DNA of 64,000 bases from Cerioporus squamosus (lineage: Eukaryota > Basidiomycota > Agaricomycetes > Polyporales > Polyporaceae): assembly GCA_022592435.1 (NCBI GenBank), contig JABYQS010000173.1, positions 1 to 64,000 of the forward strand, in the 5' to 3' direction. Both the position numbers and the translations under genes were made by a program. Below, piece by piece: positions 22,692 through 31,893 of the stretch (its first letter is position 1; every line of letters starts with the position of its first letter). Below the pieces are notes generated by a model. It searched no databases, was not told where the DNA came from, and saw nothing but the letters and a program-made list of their open reading frames with translations.

Positions 22692-24415
22692 ATGGCCGAC
22701 CGACTCAAGGGTATCTCGGTGTCTCGGGAGGCAGTCGCATGGGCTGAGATTGAGGACGACGTCGCAGCTGAAAGAGAGTCCATGGAGGCCGCCGAAGAGA
22801 TCGACGACGAGCTTGCCAACGACCCATCGTATTTGCGTCCCTCCCCAACCTCTCGGAAGAAAGCGAAAACAGCGGACATGAGCAATCTCGAGAAGACAAT
22901 CGAGAAGGCATCAGAACACGTCGTCGTTCCGGGCACGGCAAACGAGTACCGCAAGTAAGCCACTTCACTGCTCAGTGCCGTGACTTACTGGGGATCTCGG
23001 GCTGACCTCTCACACAGTCTCTGGAAGACGTTTACGGAGTTTTGCGTGGAGTATGGTTTCATTGAGGAAGAGCAGATGGCGGACACATTCTGGAAGACAC
23101 TTCCGCCGCAAACTCCGGTGTGGGTCACCGCGTGGATCATGTCGAAGTATGTCGGAACATTCACGTACTCTCTTCAGTAACAGGCTCACATTCCACTGAT
23201 TGACAGAGCAGATGATATCGATCTCGTCACTGGCAATCAGAAAGATCTCAGTATCGAGCGCGTCTCGTATGCACGCGCCCAGAAGATGAGGGCCGCTATC
23301 AGCCACAAGTTTGGGCGCGGCTTCAAGATTGGCTCGCAGATGTGGGGTGAGCACCCCCTCCTTCCGGGCACGTTCTACGGCAACCCGTCGCTCTCTGTTG
23401 TTGTCTCGGAGTACATGATTAGCCTGCGCCGGCGCAAGGTACGTACAGCATTCATGACTGATTCCATGACCGACTCACTGATCTATCTATCCGCTGTTCT
23501 AAGGTGCGTAGCGGCGGCGAGGTTGTGACAAGTGCACGAGCGATGGACTACCTCACCATGAAGGAGCTTTATGAATACAACTTGAAGTATCCACGGGTGT
23601 CGGAGAGCCGCCCTCTCAAGCGCAAGGGCGATCACGGGTCGGAATGGAGCGGGTATAAGACGCGGGTCATGATGACAGCATCGTATACCATTTCGATGAA
23701 GTGCTTACTGCGCTACGACGAAACTCTTCGCATCATGTGGCAAGACATCGAGTTCTGCAAGGTGAACGGCCATAGCTGCGTCAGGCTCAAGCTCCCCTTT
23801 CGGAAGACACATCAACTAGGCGGTGAGTTGGTCTTCTGTCGCGCTCGTAGCCTGATGAACTGACCGTCAACAGAGATCTATCCTTTCCTGATATATGAAG
23901 ACCTTGATCGTCCTTGGATGTGTCCCGTCGTAGCGCTCGCGGAGTGGTGGTTACTATGCGGCGAGATGGGTGTCGAGAGGACTGGCTTTGTATTCCGCTC
24001 CCGCCGTCATGGCAGCGATGAGATCAGCGCCTTTGCGAATGCGCGCATGGTATGTACTGATCTGGGACAAAATCAAGATGTCCCTCTCACTCATTGCTCT
24101 TCGCAGTCGAACAAAGCATTCCTCCAATGCTTCCGCAACAATCTCATTGACATCGGAGTGGATCCCCGCTCATACGGAACTCATTCCTTCCGCCGCGGAG
24201 GATGCCAATATCTCCATACGGAGTTGCGGTGGGACTTCCGCAAGATTTGCGACTGGGGAGGTTGGGCGGAGGATTTTGACCACCCGACGACGATCTTCAA
24301 GTATTTGCTCTCGTGGGTTGACAAACCCTCTGGCAGACGAGAGGACTACCTCAATCCAGATCGTGAGGAGCAGGAGCCATGCTCCCGATGTGGTCGTACT
24401 TGTCCCTGCTTCTGA
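22692..24415 (+). CDS. Tyrosine recombinase (phage-integrase-like DNA breaking-rejoining enzyme)
   Basis: The start at 22692 (MADRLKGISVSREAV) opens an acidic leader. An N-terminal SAM-like helical part follows (LWKTFTEFCVEYGFIEEEQM and onward). The catalytic core shows the expected residues: an arginine in MKCLLRYDETLRIMWQDI (about 23700-23750), a lysine strand LPFRKTHQ, the box II H-x-x-R in GTHSFRRGGCQYL (about 24175-24215), a tryptophan in CDWGGWAED, and a candidate nucleophile tyrosine in TTIFKYLLSW. The C-terminus ends in a cysteine cluster, CSRCGRTCPCF. Six exons join in frame, with introns at about 22955-23017, 23146-23208, 23439-23503, 23824-23873 and 24049-24107. Length (about 460 residues) is right for a eukaryotic element recombinase. 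All catalytic residues appear intact, so the element may still be active. I see no Starship-type (DUF3435) N-terminal features. Its partner is the divergent SAP gene. Confidence 0.82.
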
Positions 24416-24489
24416 GTTATATCATACACATTTTGATTGTACAACTACACTATACAAAGACAAGTACCCAGTTCTGCACAACAACTAGT

Positions 24490-27268
24490 CTACAACGTGA
24501 GATCAATTATGTTCTCCTCAGTAAGATCAATAATCTGTAGCTTATGGGCACGACAAGGGCGCGGCAAGGGAGTAGGAACTGTCAAATCAATCACATCATC
24601 GAGGTATTGTGGTATGTCCAGCGCAGGACGCGACGACGACAAGGCAACAGTGGACGCGCTAGTGTGCGATGACAATCGAGACGAGGCAGTGCTCAGTGAG
24701 GATGTCGACGCGCTGGCGCGCGATGATGATGAAGATGAAGTGGTGCGCGAAGTGGCGGAAACACTGGCGCGCGATGATGAAGGAGACGAGGTGGTGTGCG
24801 GAAGGAATGCGGACGCGCTGGCGCACGATGACGATGGAAACGAGGTGGTGCGCGAAGTGGATGCGGACGTGCTGGCGCGCGAAGCGGATGCGGACGTGCT
24901 GGCGTGCGACGACGATAAAGACGATGTAGCGCGTGAAGGGGATGCCAAGACGGTGTTATGCAAAGACGACGCGGACGAACTGGTGGACGAAGATGCAACT
25001 GCGGCGTTGCCCGATGATGAAGACGGAGGGGTTAGTGAGAAATACGAGTATAAAAAGCTGCGTGGGGACATTGGGGACGCGCTGTCGCGCAGAGAAAAGG
25101 TGGTTGCAGTGTGTCGCGATGTCGGCTTGGACATGGTGCTTTGCGGAGACATAGACACATGATTGAGGCTGGCAGACGACGACGAAGACGCGAGCTGGAA
25201 GTGCGGGGGCATTGCGGTGCGCGATGACGATCGAGACGAGGTGGTCTGAGAAGACGACGGGCGTGCGTGCAGCGACGATGACGACGAGACCAAAGCCGAA
25301 CTCCAGTCGCCTGCGTCCCGCACACCTGCGCTACCCTGAGACGGCCGCAACTGCTTGCTAGGGGTCGCGTGTTTCGTCTTCCTCGAGGTAATTGCGCGCT
25401 TTGTCTTGGTGGGAGTTGCCCTCTTCGTCGTCTTCGTTGGGGTTGCACGCTTAAGTGCCCGTGACCCCAGAAGACTAGATGCAGCCTCCTGTACGAAGGG
25501 TCAGCGCAAATCGTGATGACAACACAACACGACTTGGACGTACCACACCACCTTGCAAGTCACGTCTGCCCTGACCATAGCCATAACCCTCTGTCTTGTA
25601 GTCTGGCGTTATGAGCCAAGGACGCGCCCGCTCGAGGATAACCGCGGGGACTTGCGTTGAAAGCGGCCGCTTGCTCTCCCAAAGCGCTTCCTCCTCAGGC
25701 ACTTTCGCGGTCGACGAATAATGCCTGTTACCGAAAAGGGCCCGCTTAACAACATCTCCTAACCCGATGTCCACGACCTCTACGCGACACATCGCGTACC
25801 CAGAGGCTGGGGATTTTCCTACAGATTCGACCGATAGCTCGAGGAGAGGACGTGCACGGCCAACCTATAACATGAACGTCAGCAATCGGTACATAACATG
25901 TGAGGCCGCAGACTAACCCTTGATGTGAGGCCTTCGCGGCTCAAACCCTCGTACACCAGCATCCGCACAACCTCGTTAGACCAAAGCGTGGACCGGAAGG
26001 TCTGGACCAGCTCAGCTGCGCTTCCCCAGCCGAAGAACGTCTCGCAGGCAGTGCCGAGCTGCCCGAAATCCATCGCTCGCGGCTGGAGGACCACTTCATA
26101 GGCAGAGGGGGGGAGGAGAGCTGGGGAAGTGAACAATCTTGCAGCCTCGACCTTGGGGAACGTCGCCGGGATATTAGCGGCCAGTCGCGGGCTCTTGCGC
26201 CCGATATGCCTGTTAGGATCGTCACGGAGACGTGCCCGGACCTGGTCACGCCAGCCTTTGAGGTATGCTGAGAGCTCGTTGTCGTCGTACGTGGCGAGCG
26301 CCCGTCGAAGGACACGTCCGAGACCGTACCGTGCCAAACCTGTTGCAATCCGAGGTCCACAGTTCTGTAGTCCATCCTATATTTAGTCAACGTTAGCGGC
26401 GACGTGCTTGACAGTAGAAGAACAACATACCTCATCGTAATCGCATCCTACCAGGAGTGCAAAGAGGAGCAGGTCATCCTCACACAACCCAGTCTTATCG
26501 AGGACCTTGTCCCTCCGGTACACTGTCACCTTGTCGGAACCCGCGCGCTTGAAGCTGGGACTGCGTACAGAGTAAGTATAGGACCACAATCCATTGGTGC
26601 CGACGTACTTGCGAATGATGACGGCCGCGCCAAAGATGAGGGTGTCGCTGTCATCGGTCATCACCGCGTCGATGAGACCGAGCGAGCTCATCTTCGCCAG
26701 CTCAGCCTCGGCCTCGCCAGCAGCCTGAGCATACGGGTGTAAACGGACGCTACACAACAGCCAAAGATGACATACCTCGAGCCATGCAAATCCAAATGCC
26801 TCAACGAGACGTCGGAACCCATCAGTCAACCACAACGGGGGTAGCTTGACCTGTTTACCCCTCTTATAAGCGGGACGTTGAGGGCCATCGGCAACGAACA
26901 CGGCGTGAATAGGTCTTTCAGCAAGCATGGCGAGGCGACTGAAGAGGTGACGCAGTTCGGGGTTTTCCCCGCTCTGTGCATGGCCGGTGGAGAATTGGTG
27001 TAACATTGCTTGCATCCAAATACTACGAGATTATTGATAGCGATAAGACAAACGACCAGATCTCAACAGTAAGGATACTCACCTAGCGTCGACCCCAAGA
27101 TAGTACAACCGCTCTGCACGGGAACCCTCGAAGCCCTCCCGTAGCGTAAGCGTCCTTAGAGACCACGTCTCTGATGCGCCTTCGACGACCTAGAGGGACC
27201 AGTAGTGTCAGAGTAGTCGAGGTCACGTCTGTACCAGGACGTACCTTCCAAAGTCCCGATACACCCAT
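24490..27268 (-). CDS. XPG/Rad2-family structure-specific nuclease (GEN1/Yen1-like) with repetitive Ser-rich tail
   Basis: A flap/Holliday-junction nuclease. The start at 27268 gives MGVSGLWK, the invariant XPG N-terminus. Metal-binding residues follow: GVDAR, VFVADGPQRP, the I-region AAGEAEAEL with VMTDDSDTLIFG (about 26650-26720), and GCDYDE spliced to GLQNCGPRIATGLARYG (H2TH). Agaricomycetes carry many such genes. After the core comes a second conserved part (FESVEV-like strands, VEVVDIGLGDVVKRAL) and a basic tail of KRATPTKT repeats (about 25390-25450). A Ser-rich repeat tract follows (24700-24925). The last about 35 residues hold three (V/I)IDLT motifs (VIDLTV, IIDLTEE, IIDLTL), which match SUMO-interaction motifs. 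Introns join cleanly. It ends 75 bases from the recombinase stop, tail to tail. Whether it is element cargo or a host gene is open. Confidence 0.8.
24707..24920 (-). repeat. In-frame minisatellite in the nuclease tail
   Basis: Imperfect units of 51, 54, 54 and 27 bases (basic unit 27, plus-strand seed gacgygctggcg). Each unit length is a multiple of three. On the minus strand it codes a repeated Ser/Thr-rich SSSSRASAS-like 18-residue module. Length differences that always preserve frame support the minus-strand reading. Confidence 0.7.
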
Positions 27269-28149
27269 GACTGTTGCGGCAGAGTGGAAGAGAGGTATGA
27301 TGTTTGAGATGGGTTGTTGCCGGTCCAGACGGGGGAGTGGACTTGTATATGAGCAGGAGGGAGGAAAAGGAGGAGGCGGATGGCGGTCAACATGGCGGAT
27401 AGAGTGCGGGTGTGGCGAGATCCGAGAGACCGTAAATCCGGGAGACTGCAAATCCAGGATGGAGATGGAGCTGCGAGGGGTAGAATGGCGGGAGGTCCTG
27501 CGAGAAAGGAGCGCGTCGCAGCGAGCTGCGTGGTCTCGGATTTGCGGTCCTCGTGTGAACTTTGCAGTTTGAACAGCACGTGCATGGTCAACACAGTCTC
27601 GCGGCCAAGCGCAGGCGCCTACCGGTCGGCTCCAGGGCGTCGGCCGCTGAACGTAACAAGCGCAATGTTACGTGTCCTTCACTGGCTACCAGCTGACAGC
27701 TCTTTTCAAACTAGTCTATCGCCACATCGACACGACGAGCCACAGCTGGCAGGAAAACGTGAGGTGCGTACGCAGAGCTTTGAATTTTCGTGCATGGTAC
27801 CGCAGAGGAGTCACTGGAGTTACTAGTACTATGTACTACTGTGCTGTCCCGGACAGCTTGGCAACAGATGACTCATCGCTGAGCTGCAGGCAGGAGTATC
27901 ATGGGCGGGAGCTCGGCGATGGTTCATAGTTGCTCGCGCCTCATGCTCCTCAGGTCTCGGGCTTCAATGCTACCTACGTGTCAGAGTCTCTCCTCCAAGC
28001 GCCGCCTCGACAAAGTCCGCGCCCATCCTCCTGTCCAGCGCTCTTGCTTCCTCCGGCACTCGGGGTCCTCCGCCGGCGCACAGACGTTTCGCTTGGCGTC
28101 GGCAGGGGACCAGAATGCCGCTTAAGTCAGCTAGCCGGGGGACTGTTAA
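27269..28149. other. Right boundary region of the recombinase-bearing segment
   Basis: About 880 bases upstream of the nuclease gene and before the domain B frame. It includes the nuclease promoter, an ACGTAAC/GTTACGT inverted repeat at 27651-27673 and a second copy of gccgggggact at 28134-28144. No gene seen. Confidence 0.4.
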
Positions 28150-29505
28150 TCAACCCCATCGCAGCTTTACTTCCAGTCCGTTCAGTCCACCCGATCGTAT
28201 ACCTCGGAAGGCTATTCTCGGGCGCAGCCGCATGACGTGTTCTCTCCTCCTTTCACGAGCAGACCTTCGTCATCCCGACAGTCTACGCAGTCCAGAACTC
28301 CTTCGCAATCCTCCCCGCCTCCCCAGCCTCACCCTCCAGAACCCGCGCCGATGTCGCCCATACTAGCCCCTTCTCAACGGTCTACTCCTCAGCCAACGCA
28401 TGTACCGTCGCAGCCCGCGCCGCAGTTAGAGTTGCAGATCCCTCGCGCGTCTTCGCCACGGCGCGTGTCGTCATCTTCCACGTCTCGTCCGTCGCCGCAG
28501 AAGAAGACGAAGTTGGCAGCGCCGCAGATGCCGTCGCACACAGAGCATTCCGTGTCCCCGGGACCAAGCCAACCGGGTTCCTATCCACTGAGTCACTCGC
28601 GGACGTTCTCAAAGTCCAACGAATCCCCTGTGACGGGATTCTCTTCAGGATTCACGCCTTCGGCAGCAGGCTTCACGTCCTCCACAACCGCAGCTGGATT
28701 TGCGTCATCCTCTTCGGGCTTCGGGACCTCTACGACGGGTTTTGGCGCTTCCGCAGGGTTTGGCTCTTCAACGACTGGCTTTGCTGCCTACGCCAACCTG
28801 GACACGAAGCCCTCTACAGCCCGGTCTACATCTTCATCCAGCGCCTTCGCTCGATACGATGCTGGGCCGTTCAGTCTTACTACGACTCAATCGCAATCGA
28901 ACGACACCATCGCGTCCCCAACCAACCTCGCGCTACCCTCGGCCTCGACCCAGATCAGTCTGCCCAGTGTATCTTCGCTCTCCTCTGTCTCGACGACGGC
29001 CCCAATGCCCACGACGATTCCGCCCTCAGCTATGACCGTCACGCCCACACTCTCTGGACAGCCGTCGTCAGACATGGACAACATCGTTGGACGATACGTC
29101 CGCTCGATCATCGACAAGGAGCCGGACTGGGCCGCGTTCGTCGAGCACCGCAAGCAGATGCTCACGATGCGCGAGCAGCTGCCTCACTACAAGTACGTGC
29201 AGGGCGTGTTCGACCGCTTCGTGGGCACGGCGACACCTCCGGACCTCGAGGGCGCAGGGGGCGTCGTCATCACAAAGGCGCAGGTTATGCGTGCCTTCAA
29301 CCTCCCGCTGGCGTGGGGCGAGCGTTGCACGGAGACGATCGTGCTCACTGCGCTGTATGGGCCGGAGGGGACGCGGGGCGAGGACCCGAGGGTGATGCAG
29401 ATGCTGGACGAGAAGCCTGCGATCACGCCGAAGATGACTGCGGAGAAGTATCTGACGCTGCTGAGGGAAGTTCATGGACAGTGGACGATCAACAACCCTG
29501 GTTAG
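28150..29505 (+). CDS. Ser/Phe/Gly-rich protein with unrecognised domain 'B' (probable 3' half of a split gene)
   Basis: An open frame begins right after a TAA at 28147 and has no good ATG before domain B. It is therefore either a downstream exon or a 5'-truncated gene. About 290 residues are Ser/Pro-rich and include repeated GF(S/A/G) units such as TGFSSGF, AGFASSSSGFG and TTGFGASAGF (about 28630-28790). Then follows a folded-looking block: VGRYVRSIIDKEPDWAAFVEH, REQLPHYKYVQGVFDRFVG, VITKAQVMRAFNLPLAWGER, ETIVLTALYGPEGTRGEDPR and ITPKMTAEKYLTLLREVHGQW, stop at 29503-29505. The same block lies in one reading frame behind domain A in the gene at 31894-33344. The split copy is best explained as the 3' half of an A-B gene whose 5' half is at 17895-19960. 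Confidence 0.65.
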   Translation, partial: STPSQLYFQSVQSTRSYTSEGYSRAQPHDVFSPPFTSRPSSSRQSTQSRTPSQSSPPPQPHPPEPAPMSPILAPSQRSTPQPTHVPSQPAPQLELQIPRASSPRRVSSSSTSRPSPQKKTKLAAPQMPSHTEHSVSPGPSQPGSYPLSHSRTFSKSNESPVTGFSSGFTPSAAGFTSSTTAAGFASSSSGFGTSTTGFGASAGFGSSTTGFAAYANLDTKPSTARSTSSSSAFARYDAGPFSLTTTQSQSNDTIASPTNLALPSASTQISLPSVSSLSSVSTTAPMPTTIPPSAMTVTPTLSGQPSSDMDNIVGRYVRSIIDKEPDWAAFVEHRKQMLTMREQLPHYKYVQGVFDRFVGTATPPDLEGAGGVVITKAQVMRAFNLPLAWGERCTETIVLTALYGPEGTRGEDPRVMQMLDEKPAITPKMTAEKYLTLLREVHGQWTINNPG

Positions 29506-29874
29506 ACAGCTGGTGGTTGCATCTTCTCGGTATGTGTTATACAGCGATGTCCGATGCGCCTCAACTCATCACCGTCCCGGATCGATACAGCAGGAGTTAT
29601 TCGTTCTTGTAACGCAGGCGTAAGTTGTATTATTAGATAGCTCCCTCAGGGTTACGACAACGGAGTGCTACGTTCCTCGATGTTTCGCCGAGGCCCAGTC
29701 AGTGAACGGCGTTCGAAGGTTTGTCAAGAGCCGTGGGACGTCCCGAGAGAGGTCATATGGCTCTCCACGGACCGTGCCCCGGACAGCGATTTCAAGAATT
29801 CCACCCCAACCCGCCTCACTCTGACGCCTTCCATCTGAAGCCCTCCAGCATTATCATCCACGCACGTCCATCCG
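29506..29874. other. Intergenic, promoter of the PhyH-like gene
   Basis: No gene seen; pyrimidine-rich just before the ATG at 29875. Confidence 0.4.
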
Positions 29875-31384
29875 ATGGCCATCACAGAGTACAAGTATCT
29901 GGATCCTGGGCAGCGCGAGCATTTCTTGCAGTATGGATGGCTCAAGATTCCCAACGCAGTCAAGGAGGAGTACCTGAAGGCGTTCACCGAGAACGTGTGG
30001 ATCAGGCTGGGGTACGATCCGGAGGATAAGTCGACGTGGACGAGCGAGAAGGTACGCGTTGAGAGTCTGTCTCGTTGAGTGGATGGTTACAGAGGCGTTC
30101 ATGACCCAGATTCACATGCCACGCCATCGCGAGGTGCCGACGAAAGACTTCATGCCCCGAGCCTGGGGTGCGATGTGTGCGCAGTGTCACGTCGATGTGC
30201 AGTTTGCCGGGAAGTAACTGAAGGGTGTATAGGCGAGCTCCTCGGTGGGGAGGATCGGGTTGACCCGACCCTCTTCGAGAGCTGCGGCGACAGTCTGATC
30301 GTTAACCTCGGATCGGAACACTGGATCGATGTAAGCTTGTTCTGCATTTGTATGTGGATGTTTTTGTTGAAGAGCGAGCGCAGAAAGTGATTGAACCGAA
30401 GGACCTTGGAAACTGGCATATGTGCGTTGGTTCCAACTCATCCTGTCTGCTTTGTAGCGCTCATTCATACATTACCAGTGACGGCGACTGGTGAGAATCG
30501 GCAGTAGGATCACAAGCGGCGCAGCTCACGATCGTAATATGCGCAGGTTCACGCACTTCCTGGACTCCGGAGAGCAGGGGCTGACGGTGATAGTGCTCTT
30601 CAACGATATCAAACCCCGAGCTGGAGGGACCTACATCGCTCCCGATGGTATCAAGAACGTCGTTCAATGGTGCGAATCGAGCTTTTCTCATGTCGCTTCT
30701 AGCGGGACTCACGAGGAGGCCGTTGTCCCCCAGGCTATACGAACATCCTGATGGCGCAAGCGACATGCCGCAGGATCCTGACGGGAGCCGTTCCATCTGC
30801 TCCATCCAGAAGTGCAAGAACTTTGTGGAGGTCAGTATGCAATACCCATGAGGGCATTCAGCGACTGATGCCTTCGTGTAGCTCACGGGAACGGCGGGAG
30901 ATGTAATCCTCTTGCACCCGTTCATGGTAGGAAATGCCGTCCCTACCTCCGGAGCTCGCTCTGTATGTAATGATTTTCTGTTCGTGCAGCCTCACTCCGC
31001 CTCGAAAAACCACTTGCGAATCCCTCGCTTCATCACAAACCCTCCGGTTACACTCAAGGACCCGCTGAACCTGAATCGGAGCGATCCTGCCGACTATGTG
31101 AGTGTGTTGCATAGGCCCAGATTTCCTTCATCGGCTTATGTCGTATATCGCAACAGTCACTCGTAGAGCTGAAGATCCTGCGGACGCTCGAAGTAGACTC
31201 CCTGCCAGACTGGAAGATCACCGCACCTCGCAGACGGTTCACGCCCAGGACCCGAGCCGGCAAGGACGCGATGATTAGGGCGGAAGTAGAGCGCATGAAG
31301 GCGCATGCGCTCACAACTGGCGACACCGTCGATAGCATGCACATCAACGGCCCGGTACCATACCAGGTCGTCGCGTTCAGCTGA
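29875..31384 (+). CDS. Fe(II)/2-oxoglutarate dioxygenase of the phytanoyl-CoA hydroxylase (PhyH) type
   Basis: The start at 29875 gives MAITEYKYLDPGQREHFLQY and IPNAVKEEYLKAF, the usual PhyH N-terminus. Splicing makes GNWHIDGDWFTHFLDSG: the iron ligands H and D of the H-x-D motif come from joining 30418 to 30480, and the following W-F from a second junction at about 30493-30545. Next come LTVIVLFNDIKPRAGGTYIAPDG and, near 30900, GDVILLHPFMPHSASKNHLR, which supplies the distal iron histidine and the arginine for 2-oxoglutarate. The C-terminus (PDWKITAPRRRFTPR, to VPYQVVAFS) ends at 31384. About seven introns, no break seen. It would hydroxylate a small molecule; substrate unknown. It lies between domain B and the A-B paralogue. 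Confidence 0.88.
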
Positions 31385-31854
31385 GTTATCAGGGAAAATG
31401 TCGGATTCTATGATGGTTTCATGTTATTCGTGACCACATCTGACACACCGCGTTCGGCATCGGGGTCCCAGTGTGGCTTGACGGGCTATAGATCGCGCGA
31501 CAAGCTACGCTCGGAGGCAAGGGGCATGCAGAGGCTGTACGTACCCTGTTACCTGTATGAGCCTTGGCACTGTCACCTCCGGGATTATCTTGGGAGGAGT
31601 GAGCGTTGTCGCCATTGTCGTCCATATCGGGCAGTCTTCTCTGGACCGCATGATATCACTGGTACGAGGGCGCGCTCTCCCTTCATTGTTCTACGCTTCG
31701 GATGGACAATGGTAGGCCGCCGCAGTTGCTCCCCTTGCTCCTCCTCTAGCGTGTCCTTCACGAAGATGTCATGGCGGTGAGTAGCTACTCGTCGACGCTA
31801 TACGTTTGACTGCGATCGTAAACCGATTTTACATGTGACCGTTGCTCTGCGCGT
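31385..31854. other. Intergenic
   Basis: No gene seen in this 470-base stretch. Confidence 0.4.
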
Positions 31855-31862
31855 TATAAAAA
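31855..31862 (+). promoter_or_regulatory. TATA box of the A-B gene
   Basis: TATAAAAA, 32 bases upstream of the ATG at 31894. This close spacing supports that start codon. Confidence 0.55.
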
Positions 31863-31893
31863 CGCAGTCTGAAGTCGAAGCCTCCCAAGTACG

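Noticed and set aside
22692..24415. Starship 'captain' recombinase
   Set aside because: No DUF3435-like features recognised, host is a basidiomycete, and there is a divergent SAP partner; tyrosine recombinase only is the safer call.
24437..25162. 241-residue acidic repeat ORF on the plus strand
   Set aside because: Antisense to the nuclease tail; frame-keeping minisatellite explains it and the minus strand has splice continuity to the XPG core.
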